Notes: generated by a model not told the origin, from the sequence alone. A stretch of DNA of 64,000 nt from Brachionus plicatilis (GCA_010279815.1 QEOQ01000214.1:1081496-1145495); one strand, 5' to 3'. Positions 1 through 12,533 are shown, counted from the stretch's first letter. Translations and numbers: made by a program.

Positions 1-118
1 TTATGCTTCAAAGACAAGTTAGCTAGTCTCCTTCTGGTTGCATATACTTTATCTACAAAGTCACATGAATTTTGACTTTTTTAAAATTTTATTTAAAATT
101 TTAATTTAGACAAAAAAA

Positions 119-3100
119 ATGAGTTCTTGTGTTGAAAAAAATAGCTTGAATGAATTTAAATGGGTCGGCAAGGGTCGATGTTATGCCAGGCCGAAATTGG
201 ACTTGGTCAAAGTGGCGTCTAACCAACATCCACTCAGGCCTTTGGTTGAGAATGTACAAGGAAAAGATATTAAGCAAAGTGATTCTCAATCATCTTTGAT
301 TGATCCACTGTCTGCTGCCTCTTTGGATCCTTTGTCAAAAATGGTCGCTCAAATTTCAATTAAAGAAAAAGTTGGAGATTTTTAACTAAAAATCAAGCAA
401 TTTTTTATTTTTATTTTTTTAGCAAGAAAAAATTAAAGAAAACGAAGCTAAGCTGAGCTTTGAGCCTTGGTCACTTAAAAAAAATGCCATTTTGGCAAGA
501 TATACCACTGTTGAAAAGCTTTCGATCACTTCTAGCTTTCTAAATCCGATCAATGGTGCTGTAAACACCAAGACAATGGCACAAAAATCTATGACCACTA
601 TGTCAGATAAGATAAAAAATAGACTCGAGCAGTTGGATCAATTTGATGAAGAAAATATGCAAGAAATGGTCAATCTTTCACAACAGGATTATATTAAGAG
701 AATCGATGAACTAAATAATGCACTACTGAATGCCTGGAATGAAGATGAAAAAGTTAAATCGCTAAAAATCGTCATACAGGTAAATTAAAATGTTTTTTTT
801 TATCTAATTTACAGTATTGCCCATTTAAATCTCAGGTCTTTCAGATCTTTTTGGTCGAGAATAAAAGGCGTTTTATTTAAATAAAAACTTTGTAAAATTA
901 AAAAGGGACCAAAAATTTTGAACCATTTAAATTTAAAAGAACCGGTCCCTACAAGTCCAAAATAGGAAAAAGTAGGATTTTCTAGGAAAGTTAAGATTTC
1001 TTATGAATTTTTAATGGAATCATTTATGTTATTTATAAAAAAATTAATGATAAATATACAATCAGTTAAATAAGATTATGGAATTATCAAAAGATCTAAA
1101 CTAAAATAATTTTTCGAAAAATAAAATTAGTTAAGAAATTTAAATATAATAAAGGGTGAATTTTGGTTAAAACAGGTTTAATTTTAGTATTTAATAATAT
1201 TCATTTTTTTTAATTTTATTTTAATTAATATTATTTATATTTTATATTTAAATTTGATATTTAAAAGAAAAAAATCTACAAAAAGTATTTTAAAATTTGC
1301 TTTTGAAATTTTTTTTATTTTATTTTTTTACTTATTTCGAAAAATTATGCCAGACTCGACGATGACAAAAAAAAAGATTCAGAAGCAAAAGGGATATTTT
1401 TCATTCACAAAATATAATTTGAAAATAATAAAGTAACTATATATTCAAATAAAGAAGTTATTTTTATAGTTTTTATCTTTTTGAATTTTAAATTACACGA
1501 ATACAATTAAAATGTTTTGAATAAAATGACATTTATTTCTAATTCTCTTTTTATAGATATTGAATTTAATAAAGAAAAATAAGCTTTTGTCACGCCAACA
1601 CATGGGTGACACAAGCAAGGATAAATAAAAGAATATTTTATTTCACTTGCCAGTGAGTCCAAGTAGAATATACTTCTCCTCTTGGTAGCTGGCTTGTTCA
1701 TTTATTTATAATAAAAGATTAAACAAATAAATAAAGTTTTCACAATCAACTTTCAATATTTAAAAACGATATCTTTAAAATATAATAAAGTTACTTTGTT
1801 TTCAAGATATTATATTTATATAAAGAAGTTATACCAAGGGTATGACACTTTAATCAGGTACCTCTATCTAAAACAAAATTAATTTGAGGCTTTTCTTTGA
1901 TAATTAATTTAACGCTAAAATAATTAACGAAAATTTAAACAAAATACCGATCGAATGGCAACTGATCAGAATAAAATGACCTTTTGATAAACTAATCGAT
2001 GAAATTCAAGCTTTAAGAAAACTTTCAATCCATTTGAACAGTTTCAGGTATCAATTGGTATCAGTTGCAGTCAAATTGATAAAATATTAGGGTCGCTAGT
2101 TAATTTTGAAAATCTAGATTTTAATAATTTGCAAACAAAGATTAAAAAATTAATAATTCCGAGAGGAGTAACTGTTTTTTAATTGGAAACAAGATTCAGG
2201 TAGAAAAAATGTCGGGTCTGTCGATAGTGTTATCAGGTGATAGCATTATATGTTATCATTTGGTACCATATGGGTAATGTTAACATTCTTATAACTAAAT
2301 TGTTATCAGTGTTTTATGTTATCCAAAAAAGTACAGTGGTGTTACGATATCTGTATTTTACTATTTTTTACTATATTTTACGTAAAATATCGTAAAAAAT
2401 AGTAAAAACCAAAATGTCCAAAAAAAACCGAGATTTTGATATTTTTTAAAAATTTTTTGTTTTTTTTTTAATTTATTATTTTTAAAGAAAAAAAAAATTT
2501 GATTTTAATTACCTTAATTCAAATTGTTTATTGATTTAATTTTAAGCTGTGTTTTTATAGATATAAAAATTCTTTCTTTTTTTAAGTGATTTATATAATT
2601 CTGACACTTTACGGGAGTTAATGTGTTTTCAAACTCCAAAATAGCATCAAGCGCGTCTAAATCGCTTTTTATGCTTTTGCCCCAAACATACATAAAGCTT
2701 GTGTACTTCATATTTAACAGAAAATGATGTGTTTGATGTAAAAAATAGTAAAATACAGATATCGTAACACTACTGTATATAAAAAATATAACTAAATAAG
2801 ATGTTATCATCTTGACAATTTTATTATCAAATAATCTATGAAAAAAGACTTTTTCAAAAAGTTTATTTGAATCTTTTTAAACGAAACATAGTCTAAATTA
2901 TAAGATCTAAATAATAATTTTAATTATTTTTTTTATGTGTGCTTATAAATTTTTCATAGTATTAAAATTTTTCTGTTTACAATCCATCTTACAAAATAAT
3001 CATTAAGTTACAATCTAATAATAAAATAAAATCTTTTCAGTTTTAAATTTTTTAATTTTGCTGAATCATAATTAACGAATTAGATAAATTCCTCTAAAAT

Positions 3101-6100
3101 ATTTTTAAAATTCCCATAACTATTTTAACAAAAAGATCAGAAGTAAAAAAAAATTTTTACATAAAAAAAATAGTTGAATTTTTGTTATCAAAGGTTAATT
3201 ATTAGAGGAATTTTTTAAAATTGAATTCGTTAATTAAATTGATTTTGTTCTTTTAGATCCTATGATTCAATCTTGAAAATTTTTAGCTGTTTTTTTATTT
3301 TTATTTTTATCATCAAAATCTATATTTATTATTATAAAAGAATTAAGATCACAAAAATTGAATGAAAATTAATTAGGAAAGTTAAGGACGCATTTAGTAA
3401 AAAAAATTGATGTGTTGATTAACATTTTTACTAAATATTTTTGACAGATTTATTTTTTTATTTTTTTCAACCATAGCTGACACAAATTTTTAGTATTGTG
3501 ATAAAATAGAATGAAAGAATGATACCAAATATAATTATAAAGAAAAAAAATAATGGAAGTTTTTAAAAAAATATTAAAATTTTTCAAGTGTTCAAAATTA
3601 CTTGCTGACACAAGCGTAATACAATTTTACCCAAGTAAATTTGTTCTAATTACGGATATATTGGACACATTTGGAAAACTCGTTTATGAAAGAATTAAAT
3701 CGAAGAGTACTTATTTAGCACCAGGTTCTTCCAAGCCTCAGCCATTGCCAGGTTAAATTTTTTTTTTCAAATTTCTTTCAAAATTTTTAAATTTTGTTTT
3801 TAAGAAAATTTTACCGCTGATATTGTGCCAGCTAGTGCCAAGGAAACATGTCGCAACTGGTTTTTTAAAATAGCTTCGATTCGCGAACTCTTGCCGCGAA
3901 TTTACGTCGAAGCAGCTATTCTAAAATGTACCAATTTTTTGTCCGACGAGTAATTGATTTAAATTTTTCCTTCAAAATTAAAATTTAAAAATAAAAAAAG
4001 GTCAGTTTCAAAATCAATAAATCGCTTGATTTCGATGACTTCTGGCATTGGTGACCCTTTAGTAGCAGCTTATGCCAACTGCTACATTTGCAGGGTCGGT
4101 ATTTCAATAGATCCGAGTCTAAGAGAACATCAACTACTTTCATTAAATAATCTTTTATTTGTTTTTAAACAAGTAATAAAAATGTGTTATGTTAAAAAAA
4201 AATTCTTTTTTATTTTTTAAAGATTTCTAATGAAAAAGTCAAAAAATTAATCACAAATGAAAAAATTGATTTGAGATCCTACATCGAATTGTATTGTCCA
4301 GCAATCGACTGGATTCTACAAAGTGTTACATACAATAGGAATAATGATTATCTAAAAGAAGTTCTCAACAAATGCATAGAAGTATCAAATGCAAACAGAA
4401 TTGTCAAGTAAATAAAAGATTATATTTTTTCTGAATGAAAAAATTCAAAATTTAAGCGGACTTTTAATCAATTCAATGATGTCTTCGTTTGAGCCCAGTT
4501 ATATCTGTCAAATAGCTGCAGACATAGTCGAAATGATCAAGGATTCTGATGAACAATTTTTTCCCAAGGTAGCTTTTGCTTGAAAATTTATAAATAATTA
4601 TTAAATTATTTCTAAGCATTTGTTGTTTCGAAATCTTGCCATGTGCTTGGTATTCAACGACCATGAAGTCAAAAACAAAGAAAACAAGGAAAAAAATAAA
4701 CAAGATTTAAAGCTATTGAATGATGTTTGGAAGCTGGTCACAAAATTTGAAGATATTGGAGTAATTTTTCTACTAAATTAGGAATTCTTGCTTAATTAAT
4801 TATTTTTAGCAATACATGATGTGTGCTGAAATATGGATAGAATTTACTCTGAAAAATTTCACTGTAATTATTTGATAAATTTTAAAGATTTTATTTCAAT
4901 TTTTTATTTTATTTTAAATTAATTCAGAAAAAGGAAATTAATACACTGATTGGTGATATAATAAAACATGTCCAGCCCGACCGCCAATTTGAGAATTTTT
5001 ATCCACAACTTCAGTCAATTGTATCCAAAATTCTTACATATGTCACAGATTATAACATTCTTTTTTCGATGGTACTTGCTTGAATAATTTTTTTTGACTT
5101 TTTTAAAAAATTAGAAAAATAAAGGACAAGTTTATGCAATTTTTGAATTTGTTTCAAAAAGATTCAATCAAAATGGAAGTTTACAAATCAATCCTGAACG
5201 GGTTTTTAAAGTATAGACAAAGTTTTTGATAAATTTTTTTGTTTTAAGCATTTTAGAAAATTATTTTATAGATCTACTGAAGATTTTAATGATGACATTG
5301 TTGTAATGAATTCAATAATGCAAATATGTAAATCTATGCATGATTATGTAAAGTAAGTGCTACTTAAAAAATAATTTACTAGTAATTTAATACAGTGATT
5401 CTACAAAAGCCCCTGAATTTGCTAATTACGTAATTTTACATTATTCTTTATAAGCTTATATAATTTTACGTTAATTAGTCGGTAAGGAATTGAAAAAAAA
5501 ATATTTTTTTCAGGCACCAAAACCAAGTTCTTGGATTTAAGTGCGGTGTAAAAAAAAAATAATTGTGACATTGTTATTAACTAGCTAAAGTTAGATTATA
5601 ATAATAATAGATTTTTTTACTTGTTAGATATCAAAATTAAAAAGTTTTTGATTTTTGGTTAAGAAAAATCAATTTTTTAGTAAATTATTTGATTTCATCT
5701 GATCCAACCAAATTGGAATTTCTAATCTATGGCCTTTTTTTGAAAAATTACAGAAAAAATTATGGTTAAAAAAATCTGCAATTTATTTTTAATCATTTTT
5801 ATACTTTTTTGAATTAAAGCTTCTTTATATTGTGAAAAAATAGCTACAATATAACTATTTGAATAGTTCGTATTCTCTTGATAGTTTAATAGTGTGGCAC
5901 TATTAAATAAAATTAAAAAAGAAGATTAAACTTCTAAATCTTTATTTCCAAAAACTAACTAAAAACTAAATACAACATTCCTAGGTATATTGATTCCAAT
6001 ATTTTATTTATAAATACTCAATTTTTTTTTTTAATTAAATAAAAACTTCATTTAATTTTTTAATAAAATATTTTATCAAATTTTCAAAATTTAAAAATTT

Positions 6101-7882
6101 TATTTATTAAAAATTTTTTTCAATATTGAAAATTTTAAATTAGCTAATTTTTAGCTGGAATAAATATAACAAATTCTATCATTTTTAGTGCATTAACTTT
6201 GGATGATGAAAAAAGAGAGATATCGAACATGATATGCTCCTTTATAAACAGAATTGAGATGATAGAAAAAGACAAAATCGAGCAATATTTGAGCTTTTAT
6301 TCAGATTGTAGAGCGTCGTTCTCTAATTTGGATTCAGTGATTTCTTTACTCATTCACGTAAATTCTACGAAATAATTTTTTTTCAATTTAAAATTAAAAT
6401 TTTTTAATTTATTATTTTCAAAGAAAGTGAATCATCTAGCTTACGAAACTCTTAGAATAGTTAACTATAATCACTCGCGTAAAACTGGCGCTTTTGTTCG
6501 GGTAGGTTAAAATAATTGGTAAAGATTAATCTTATGAACATGTGTATTAAAAAATACATCTAAACCATTCTTTTAATGTAAAACTTAAATCAAAAATATC
6601 AAATTTTCAAAATTTTTTTAAATTAATTTTTGATCTTTTTTAGTCTTTTTTTTTAATTATTTGAAAATAAATCTATTTTTTTACATCATGTTAGGCACAT
6701 AATTAAATTAAAAGTCATTGAATTTAGCCTAATTGGAAAAAAAAATTTCTTAAAAAATTTTATTTAAAATTTTTTTTTAAATATTTGTTCATAAGAGTAA
6801 TCTAAATTAAATTTTTTTAAAATTTTTTTAAAAATAAAATTCTTCCTGAAGGCTTGTGTGGCGTTTTCTTTCATAACTATTCCATCTTTAACAAACCCGA
6901 TAATGAAACTAAAACTTTACCTTGAGTCTTCGCAAACAGCTTTGATTAATCAGTGCCTTTCACAAGGTAAAAAAAATACTAATTAAATTTTAGACTTGTA
7001 TTTATAGTTTAGCGGATGCATTTCTAAAATCGGCAATAAGTCTAATTCCGGATATCCAGAAACAAATTGAAATGCAGCAAACAGCTCTTTTGAATCAGTC
7101 AAGTCTGAACTACGATGGATCAAATTTAGCCAAATTGTCCAGCTCAATGTCATCTTTAAGTTCCATTGAAAAATTTTTGGCCGAATATGTATCCAATATG
7201 ATGACCACATTGCTCTTAATACCGGATAATCCAGACCAAGGGGTCTTGTATTTGTTGACCGGAGTGGTCAATTTGGTCCTGAAGAACTTTCAGTGGGACA
7301 ATAATGAGGTTAAGTTCAATATTTTAATCGAAATTTTGGTAACATTCAATTGTTTGAAACAAGAAAATTACATATACCATCTAGAAAATGGCAAGTATAA
7401 TATTTATTTTATTTTTTTTAAAATATTTTTTGCCCCTTTAGTTGAATCAAATGATACTTTATATGGATCGGACCCGAAGTTTATTAAAGAATTAAATAAA
7501 ATGATTGAGTCTGTTCTTGATGAAGTCTTAAATATTTTAAACAATTTGGTAGGATAATTTTTATTTTTAAATTTATTTTTGATCAAAAAATAAACAAAGA
7601 CGCCGGCAAAACAGTCAAGCTTGGCACTGGAATTGCTAAACAGACTAGTTGCCCATTGCGATTTGACCAGCAGGAATACTTTGGAATTGGCTGAACATTT
7701 GTGGACTCTGTCTATTAGCAATAAACAAATAACAAAACTTCATGTGAGATTTATTTTGTAATTTTTTTTTTATTTATTAAATTTCATTATTTATTTTAAA
7801 GGAAAATTTGATACAGTGTTTTAAAATTAGAGTAGTAAATAATAAAGATTATCAACTAATAATTGATAAGCTTAAATTATAA
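119..7882 (+). CDS. VPS35L: VPS35L, retriever/Commander complex subunit
   Basis: Spliced gene for a 988-residue protein, close to the ~963 of human VPS35L (C16orf62). Exons I could join in frame: 119-370, 423-779, 3589-3751, 3805-3949, 4001-4172, 4223-4407, 4457-4568, 4617-4760, 4810-4863, 4928-5071, 5125-5210, 5272-5352, 6189-6357, 6424-6501, 6852-6966, 7013-7390, 7442-7548, 7600-7743, 7802-7882. Family-diagnostic stretches are present in order: [25 protein letters not shown], the [20 protein letters not shown] block, [31 protein letters not shown] and [12 protein letters not shown]. In other animals VPS35L pairs with VPS26C and VPS29 to make retriever, which recycles cargo such as integrins from endosomes; that role is inferred from homology. 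All introns are GT-AG except 7391-7441, which only keeps frame as GC-AG. Introns are mostly 48-65 nt; introns 2 (2.8 kb), 12 (836 nt) and 14 (350 nt) are long. The first ATG was taken because the N-terminus aligns with the family. Confidence 0.95.
2048..2182 (+). pseudogene. possible coding relic in VPS35L intron 2
   Basis: An open stretch of 44 codons ([15 protein letters not shown], then [10 protein letters not shown] before the stop) has protein-like composition, unlike the surrounding A/T runs. Another short protein-like piece ([12 protein letters not shown]) lies just upstream in a different frame. It has no start codon and I do not recognise it. Most likely it is debris of a retroelement or captured gene; chance is a real alternative. 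Confidence 0.2.
2334..2775. mobile_element. TA-flanked inverted-repeat element (442 bp)
   Basis: The left end CAGTGGTGTTACGATATC is mirrored by the right end (reverse complement CAGTAGTGTTACGATATC); the inverted match runs on for about 38 bp on each side through a TATTTTACTATTTTTTAC stretch. Both ends abut the dinucleotide TA (2332-2333 and 2776-2777), the usual target duplication of Tc1/mariner-type elements. The interior holds a minus-strand open stretch (about 2518-2712; [12 protein letters not shown], then [15 protein letters not shown]) with the look of a transposase C-terminus, but that resemblance is weak. It sits inside VPS35L intron 2. Related ends occur at 15214 and 16042. Confidence 0.75.
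7391..7441 (+). other. GC-AG intron of VPS35L
   Basis: Exon 16 ends ...GAAAATG and the intron opens GCAAGT, the standard GC-type donor. Using the nearby GT (7395) leaves two bases over and runs into TGA directly after the acceptor. Using GC at 7391 gives codon G|TT and continues as V-E-S-N-D-T-L-Y-G, which matches the family. The acceptor AG is at 7440-7441. Confidence 0.85.
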
Positions 7883-7929
7883 AATATATTTTAGACTGAG
7901 AAGACATTTTTTAACAATTTTTTTTACTC

Positions 7930-7935
7930 AATAAA
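7930..7935 (+). promoter_or_regulatory. polyadenylation signal of VPS35L
   Basis: Canonical AATAAA 47 nt after the VPS35L stop codon, followed by T-rich sequence. AT-rich background makes single hexamers weak evidence; position supports it. Confidence 0.5.
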
Positions 7936-9302
7936 AGGATCATTTAATAAATTTTATTCAATTGAAAAATTTAAATTTTTTACTATAGACTAAAGCGTGT
8001 TTAATTGCCTGGGTATTTTTTATTAATTTTTTCAAAAATCAAATTAACTTAATCAATATTTGCTTTAAAAAATAAATAAAATACTTAAAGTTCGATCAAA
8101 TATAGCTTTTTGGGTTTTATGAGATTTCTATGTGTTTATTTAGCCGATGACTTTAAAGAACTTTATTTAATCAAATACTAGGGCTTCAAAAAAAATTTAT
8201 TTCTAAAAATACTTAACTCGAAAAATGATTTTTATAAGAAAATTAAATAAACGAAAAAGAATAAAATATCGACTGCATCTACGGCTTGATAGATACATGA
8301 ATAACCTCACATCTGAATAGGATATTTTAAATAAAAAAAAAACTATCAGTGATTAAATTGGCATGTTTTTGTTCTTTTTACCTTTTTCTTCAGAATTTTG
8401 AGTCAAAAAAAAAAAATTTATTCAAAGAAAAAATCTCAAATATCAAATTTTAATTTTTTTTTCATTTTTTGCTTCAAAAAAAATTTTGGACACCCCTAAG
8501 TAAAATATTGTTAGGAGAAGATTTATGATAAAAATAAATACTAGTCGATTCTGTGATCAATTGATCATATTTTTTATCATGATAAACTTAATAGTTAATT
8601 TTATGAAAAACATGTTTTAATATTTAAAAACTATCAAATTTTTTTGTCTTATTAAATTTTTTTTTTTTTTTTAATCTTATAACTCTACATCGCCTTCAAG
8701 GCGTTCATTGAAATAAATAAATAAATAAAAATAAATAAATAAATATTCAAAAAAATTTACTAATTTTGTCGACTAAATTTATTCTTGGTCAGAAACATTT
8801 CCAAAAAAAATTAATAGCAAAACCTAGCCAAATTTTAAGGTAAATTATATGACCAGTGGTCACAAAATTGACCAGCCCTAAAAATTTAATATCTTAATAT
8901 GAAAAAAATTTTTGATAGAATATTTAAAAAATTTCTTTACTCTATCTTTAAGTTAATCAAATAAATCATTCATCTAAATTTTAATTTTTTTTTTATTCTG
9001 AAAGTCCAGTTATTTTCAATTTTTAATATCAAAAATCAACAGCGTTTCAAATTTTAAAAATAAATACCGGTTCTGTTAGTCTCAACATTTGATGAAAATA
9101 CTTTCAAATTTTTTTTTTTTTATAAAAAAATTGTTGTCTTTATTGTTGAGTTATAGGTGTTTTTTATTTCTAAATTATAGTTATAAAACTGAAAATCTAT
9201 TTTAATGAAAAAACATAAAGTTAAGATTTAAAAAATTTATTAATGTACTTTTATTCACAAAATATCTGACTCAAATGAAGTAATTTTTACAAAGAAATTA
9301 TA
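7936..9302. other. intergenic, AT-rich; LINE-type tail and a decayed POLE4 exon copy
   Basis: No intact gene seen. Around 8686-8755 lies GGCGTTCATTGAAATAAA followed by repeated AATA units; the same tail occurs at 29691, so it looks like the 3' end of a non-LTR retrotransposon family. At about 8255-8300 (minus strand) there is a decayed copy of the POLE4 last-exon region, readable as QAVDAVDILF without a splice acceptor. Confidence 0.5.
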
Positions 9303-9977
9303 TTAGTCCAAAGCAGCGTCCAAAAAACATAAAGAATCGACTGAATTTACAGCTTGATCTAAAAATGAAAAAAAAATTAACTTTTAAACAGAAACAAATT
9401 GAAATTTACCGATATCTTTACGCTGAATAGTCTTTCGTGCCCCTTGACTGGTAAACTTGTAGGCTTCTTTGGACAAAAACTCGATGAAAAGCTCCTTTAA
9501 TTTTAATTATTAATTTAATTATTCCTAATAAAAAAATATTTTAAAAACTACAGTGGCTTTTGCGATCAAAAAAACACTGTCTTTGCTGGTTAAATTAAGC
9601 TCTGGATCTAGCTTCATAATTGTTTTAATTCGACTCAGAGCCAATTGACATGGTCTTGTGGTAAAATCTAGTTCCAGATCGGCTTTTTTGGTCTTTTTGC
9701 TTTCTTTCTCGGCTTCGTCTTCATTAGAGATGTCTCTAATTGGGGTATCAGAAATATCATTGATCATTTGACTGATTAGTTTATCATTTGTACTTGGAAC
9801 TAGAGTGCCCTCCGGGGTTTCAGTGATTTCATTAATCATCTGACTTATCAATTTATCATTAGAGCTCGGAACTTGAGTCACATCATTTACCAATTGACTA
9901 ATGAATTTTTCATTAGTGTTGATGTCTATGCTAGATTCAATTTCGTTCAAATTCTGAACCATTTGAGACTCTTCCAT
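9303..9977 (-). CDS. POLE4: POLE4-like histone-fold subunit of DNA polymerase epsilon
   Basis: Three exons on the minus strand: 9977-9552, 9494-9410 and 9358-9303, joining in frame to 188 residues. The C-terminal ~90 residues are a histone fold: LALSRIKTIMKLDPELNL, then SVFLIAKATELFIEFLSKEA, then QGARKTIQRKDIDQAVNSVD and the terminus FLDAALD. The last segment matches POLE4 (human ends FLEGTLD) better than CHRAC1, the main alternative. POLE4 pairs with POLE3 in the leading-strand polymerase and acts as an H3-H4 chaperone (known of the family). The N-terminus is unusual: three ~25-residue repeats built on N(D/E)K-ISQ(L/M)(V/I)N(D/E)(I/V)T, followed by an acidic-basic linker ESKKTKK. A TTTATT (AATAAA on this strand) lies ~50 nt past the stop. 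Confidence 0.9.
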
Positions 9978-10744
9978 CTAAATAAAAAACAAAAAAATAG
10001 CCTCAACTCATCATTGAAAAGAGGCCCTTAAAAATCTTTTCATAAAAATCGCGACAGTTTAAAAAAATAAGCTCACTGAATGAATTTTAAAGAGGTTCTA
10101 GTGACTTTTTATAGACTTTTTAATCAGGAAAATTTTTGAAAACTTTTTACTTTTTAAAACTTTAAATTAATTTTTTTGAAAACTTTAAATTAAACTTTTT
10201 AAAACTTTAAATTAATTTTTTTGTAAAAGTGCTAGCCTCTTAAAGAAAGGAACTCAAAAACTCGGTCCAGTAACAAGATTATTAAAGGAATAAAAATCCT
10301 TGTTTTACCTAAGAGAAATTTCCAATATGGAAAGTCAAAAATTAACTTGAATTCTGCAAAAGTTAAACTCAAAGAAGCGTCCAAAAAATATTTTTAAAAA
10401 TAAAATTTCAAAAGTCAAAGATAACATTTTATCATATTTTCAAACTGTTTTTAACAACTAACTGAAGCGAGTGAGAATAACATCTTGTGTCTTGCTCATT
10501 AATTTTTTGACTCATTTTTGCTCAAATTCTTAAATCTTAAGGAACTATATGGTGACTATTTTTAGTAGCTCGATCAGCATTTTTTAATCAATAATTTAAT
10601 TATTCTATCAGTATCTAAATAAGATTTGACAATCTAATTGACATTGGATGATGCAAATAATTTGGAAGTACTTTAAAAAATCCAAAGTTAAATTTCTTTA
10701 ATACTTTTCAGACATTAACATTTTATGTCAATTGGGTATTTGTA
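9978..10744. other. intergenic with a partial copy of the POLE4 gene end
   Basis: No intact gene. At about 10367-10392 the plus-strand sequence closely repeats the reverse complement of the POLE4 last exon (minus-strand reading FLDAS where the gene has FLDAA). The rest is A/T-rich with duplicated short blocks (AAAACTTTAAATTAA repeated around 10155-10215). Confidence 0.4.
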
Positions 10745-11067
10745 GGCAAAATGTTATTTATTGTACATTTTTATATTTTTACATTTTTGAGAGAAGAAAA
10801 AAAATCTCAAAATCAAAAAATCTAAAAAAATTTTCATTCAAGAAAAGTAATAATAAATTTGCAATTAATTAAAAGGGATTTTCAAAAAATTATTCTTGGT
10901 TTTTACATTTAAATTTTTCTAAAACTCCTTTTTAAGTAATTGCGAATTTATTATTACTTTTCTTGAATGAAAATTTTTTTAGATTTTTTCATTTTGAGAT
11001 TTTTTTTCTTCTCTCAAAAATGTAAAAATGTAAAAATATAAAAATGTACAATAAATAACATTTTGCC
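10745..11067. mobile_element. foldback element with 8 bp target duplication
   Basis: Two long near-identical arms in inverted orientation (about 10745-10877 and 10924-11067) leave a ~45 bp loop. Ends are GGCAAAATGTTATTTATTG and its mirror. Both sides carry the same 8 bases TATTTGTA (10737-10744 and 11068-11075), a target-site duplication. There is no reading frame, so it is a non-autonomous MITE; an 8 bp duplication suggests the hAT group. Confidence 0.85.
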
Positions 11068-12027
11068 TATTTGTATATAAGCTCGAATACTGAAAAATAA
11101 TTGCAAGATAAAATTTAAAAAGATATATTAAAACAAATAAAAATATATAATTATGGCAAGTTTTACCAAACGTTTAATCCGAATCTAAAGAAGAGGCTGT
11201 CAAACAGCATCAAGCTAATAAGAATTGTTATTGGGGAATGTAGGCAACTTGAACTTGATTATATGATCAAAAATCAATTGATTAAAATCTCAATAAAAAT
11301 GATAAAATAAGCCTTTTAATTTCTTTTTTTAATACAACATTAAATGTTTAATATTTTAAATTTATATATTTTTTTATTGATCTTTAATTAACTCTTACAA
11401 AATCTTTATTTGAAAACTTTAAAGAAAAATTTAAAAAGCAAATTATATTTAAAAAGTTTATTCATGTGTTGTTCAAAAATTGATAAAAAATCCCTTTTTT
11501 TTTAAACTAGATTTTAAAATTTTGATTTGAAATTTATATTTGATCATGAACTTAAATTTGCTGAGAATTTTTCCAAATTCAAAAGAGAGGTTTGAATTTG
11601 TTAATTCTGAAAAAAAACACAGAGTTTTGAGTATAAAAATGAGATGAAGTAAGCTAAATTAGTTCGATTAATTTATTATTTAATACAGTTTTCTTTACCC
11701 AATAAAAAAGGATATTATTTTTAAGATTAATTTTTCATTTTAGAGACGCCTTATTGAGTTTATGTCAAAGAAAACTCGTAATTCTATAAAAATTTGTTGA
11801 GAATATATAATTTTAAAAATAAAGGTTACAATTAAAATTCTTTAAAATGGACAATAAATAGAAAATAAATACAAAATAATAAAAAATTAAGGGCAATAAA
11901 TACCAAATGGGTTTTTTTTTTCGTCATTGTCAATCTGGTTTTGTGAATTTCAAAAACAAATTGAACAAAAATTCTTCATTTTTTAACAAATTAAAATTAA
12001 AGTTAATAAAAAATATAATAAAAAATA
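11068..12027. other. intergenic, nothing recognised
   Basis: A/T-rich DNA without a protein-like frame, splice pattern or structured repeat that I can support. Confidence 0.4.
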
Positions 12028-12375
12028 CTGTAATATAGTGCAACATACTTTGTTGCATATTTTTTACCTAAAATAAAATTTTTATTTTCTTTTTTTTTTT
12101 AAAGAAATCAAATCAATAATCTATTTTATAATAATAATAATAATAAATTGAGTCATAGCAGGGAATCACCCTGCGAGCAATCCAAAACAACTTGAATCGC
12201 TATGATGACTGGTTGTGCGTTTGGCAAGAAGGAATGTGGGACGATGAGTTATCGAGCTAAGGCCACCCCAGTCCTATTTTTATCTTACTGATTCGTTTTT
12301 TTTTGTCATTTTTTACATTAGAAAAATTATTTTAGGTAAAAAAGGTGGAAAAAAGTATGTTGCACTATATTGCAG
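12028..12375. mobile_element. TA-flanked MITE with a GC-richer core
   Basis: The left end CTGTAATATAGTGCAACATA is mirrored on the right (TATGTTGCACTATATTGCAG), each bordered by TA (12026-12027, 12376-12377). A second inverted match TTTTACCTAAAATAA / TTATTTTAGGTAAAA lies just inside. The core (about 12130-12280) is much richer in G and C than its surroundings and, read on the minus strand, ends in repeated TTA units. That resembles the 3' end of a LINE or a SINE that inserted into the MITE. Confidence 0.7.
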
Positions 12376-12533
12376 TATTTTTTCTAATATTTTTTCTAAT
12401 ATTTTTTCTAATATTAATTCGAAAATTTTTCGAAAATTTTCGAAATTTTTGAAATTTTTGAATTTTCGAAATTATTTCGTTTTTTTTCCTTATTTTTATG
12501 CATTTTTTTTTCATTAAATTAAGAACATGAATT

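Noticed and set aside
1254..1436. 60-codon Lys/Phe-rich frame in VPS35L intron 2
   Set aside because: Composition is what A/T-rich DNA gives by chance; no start context, homology or splice support.
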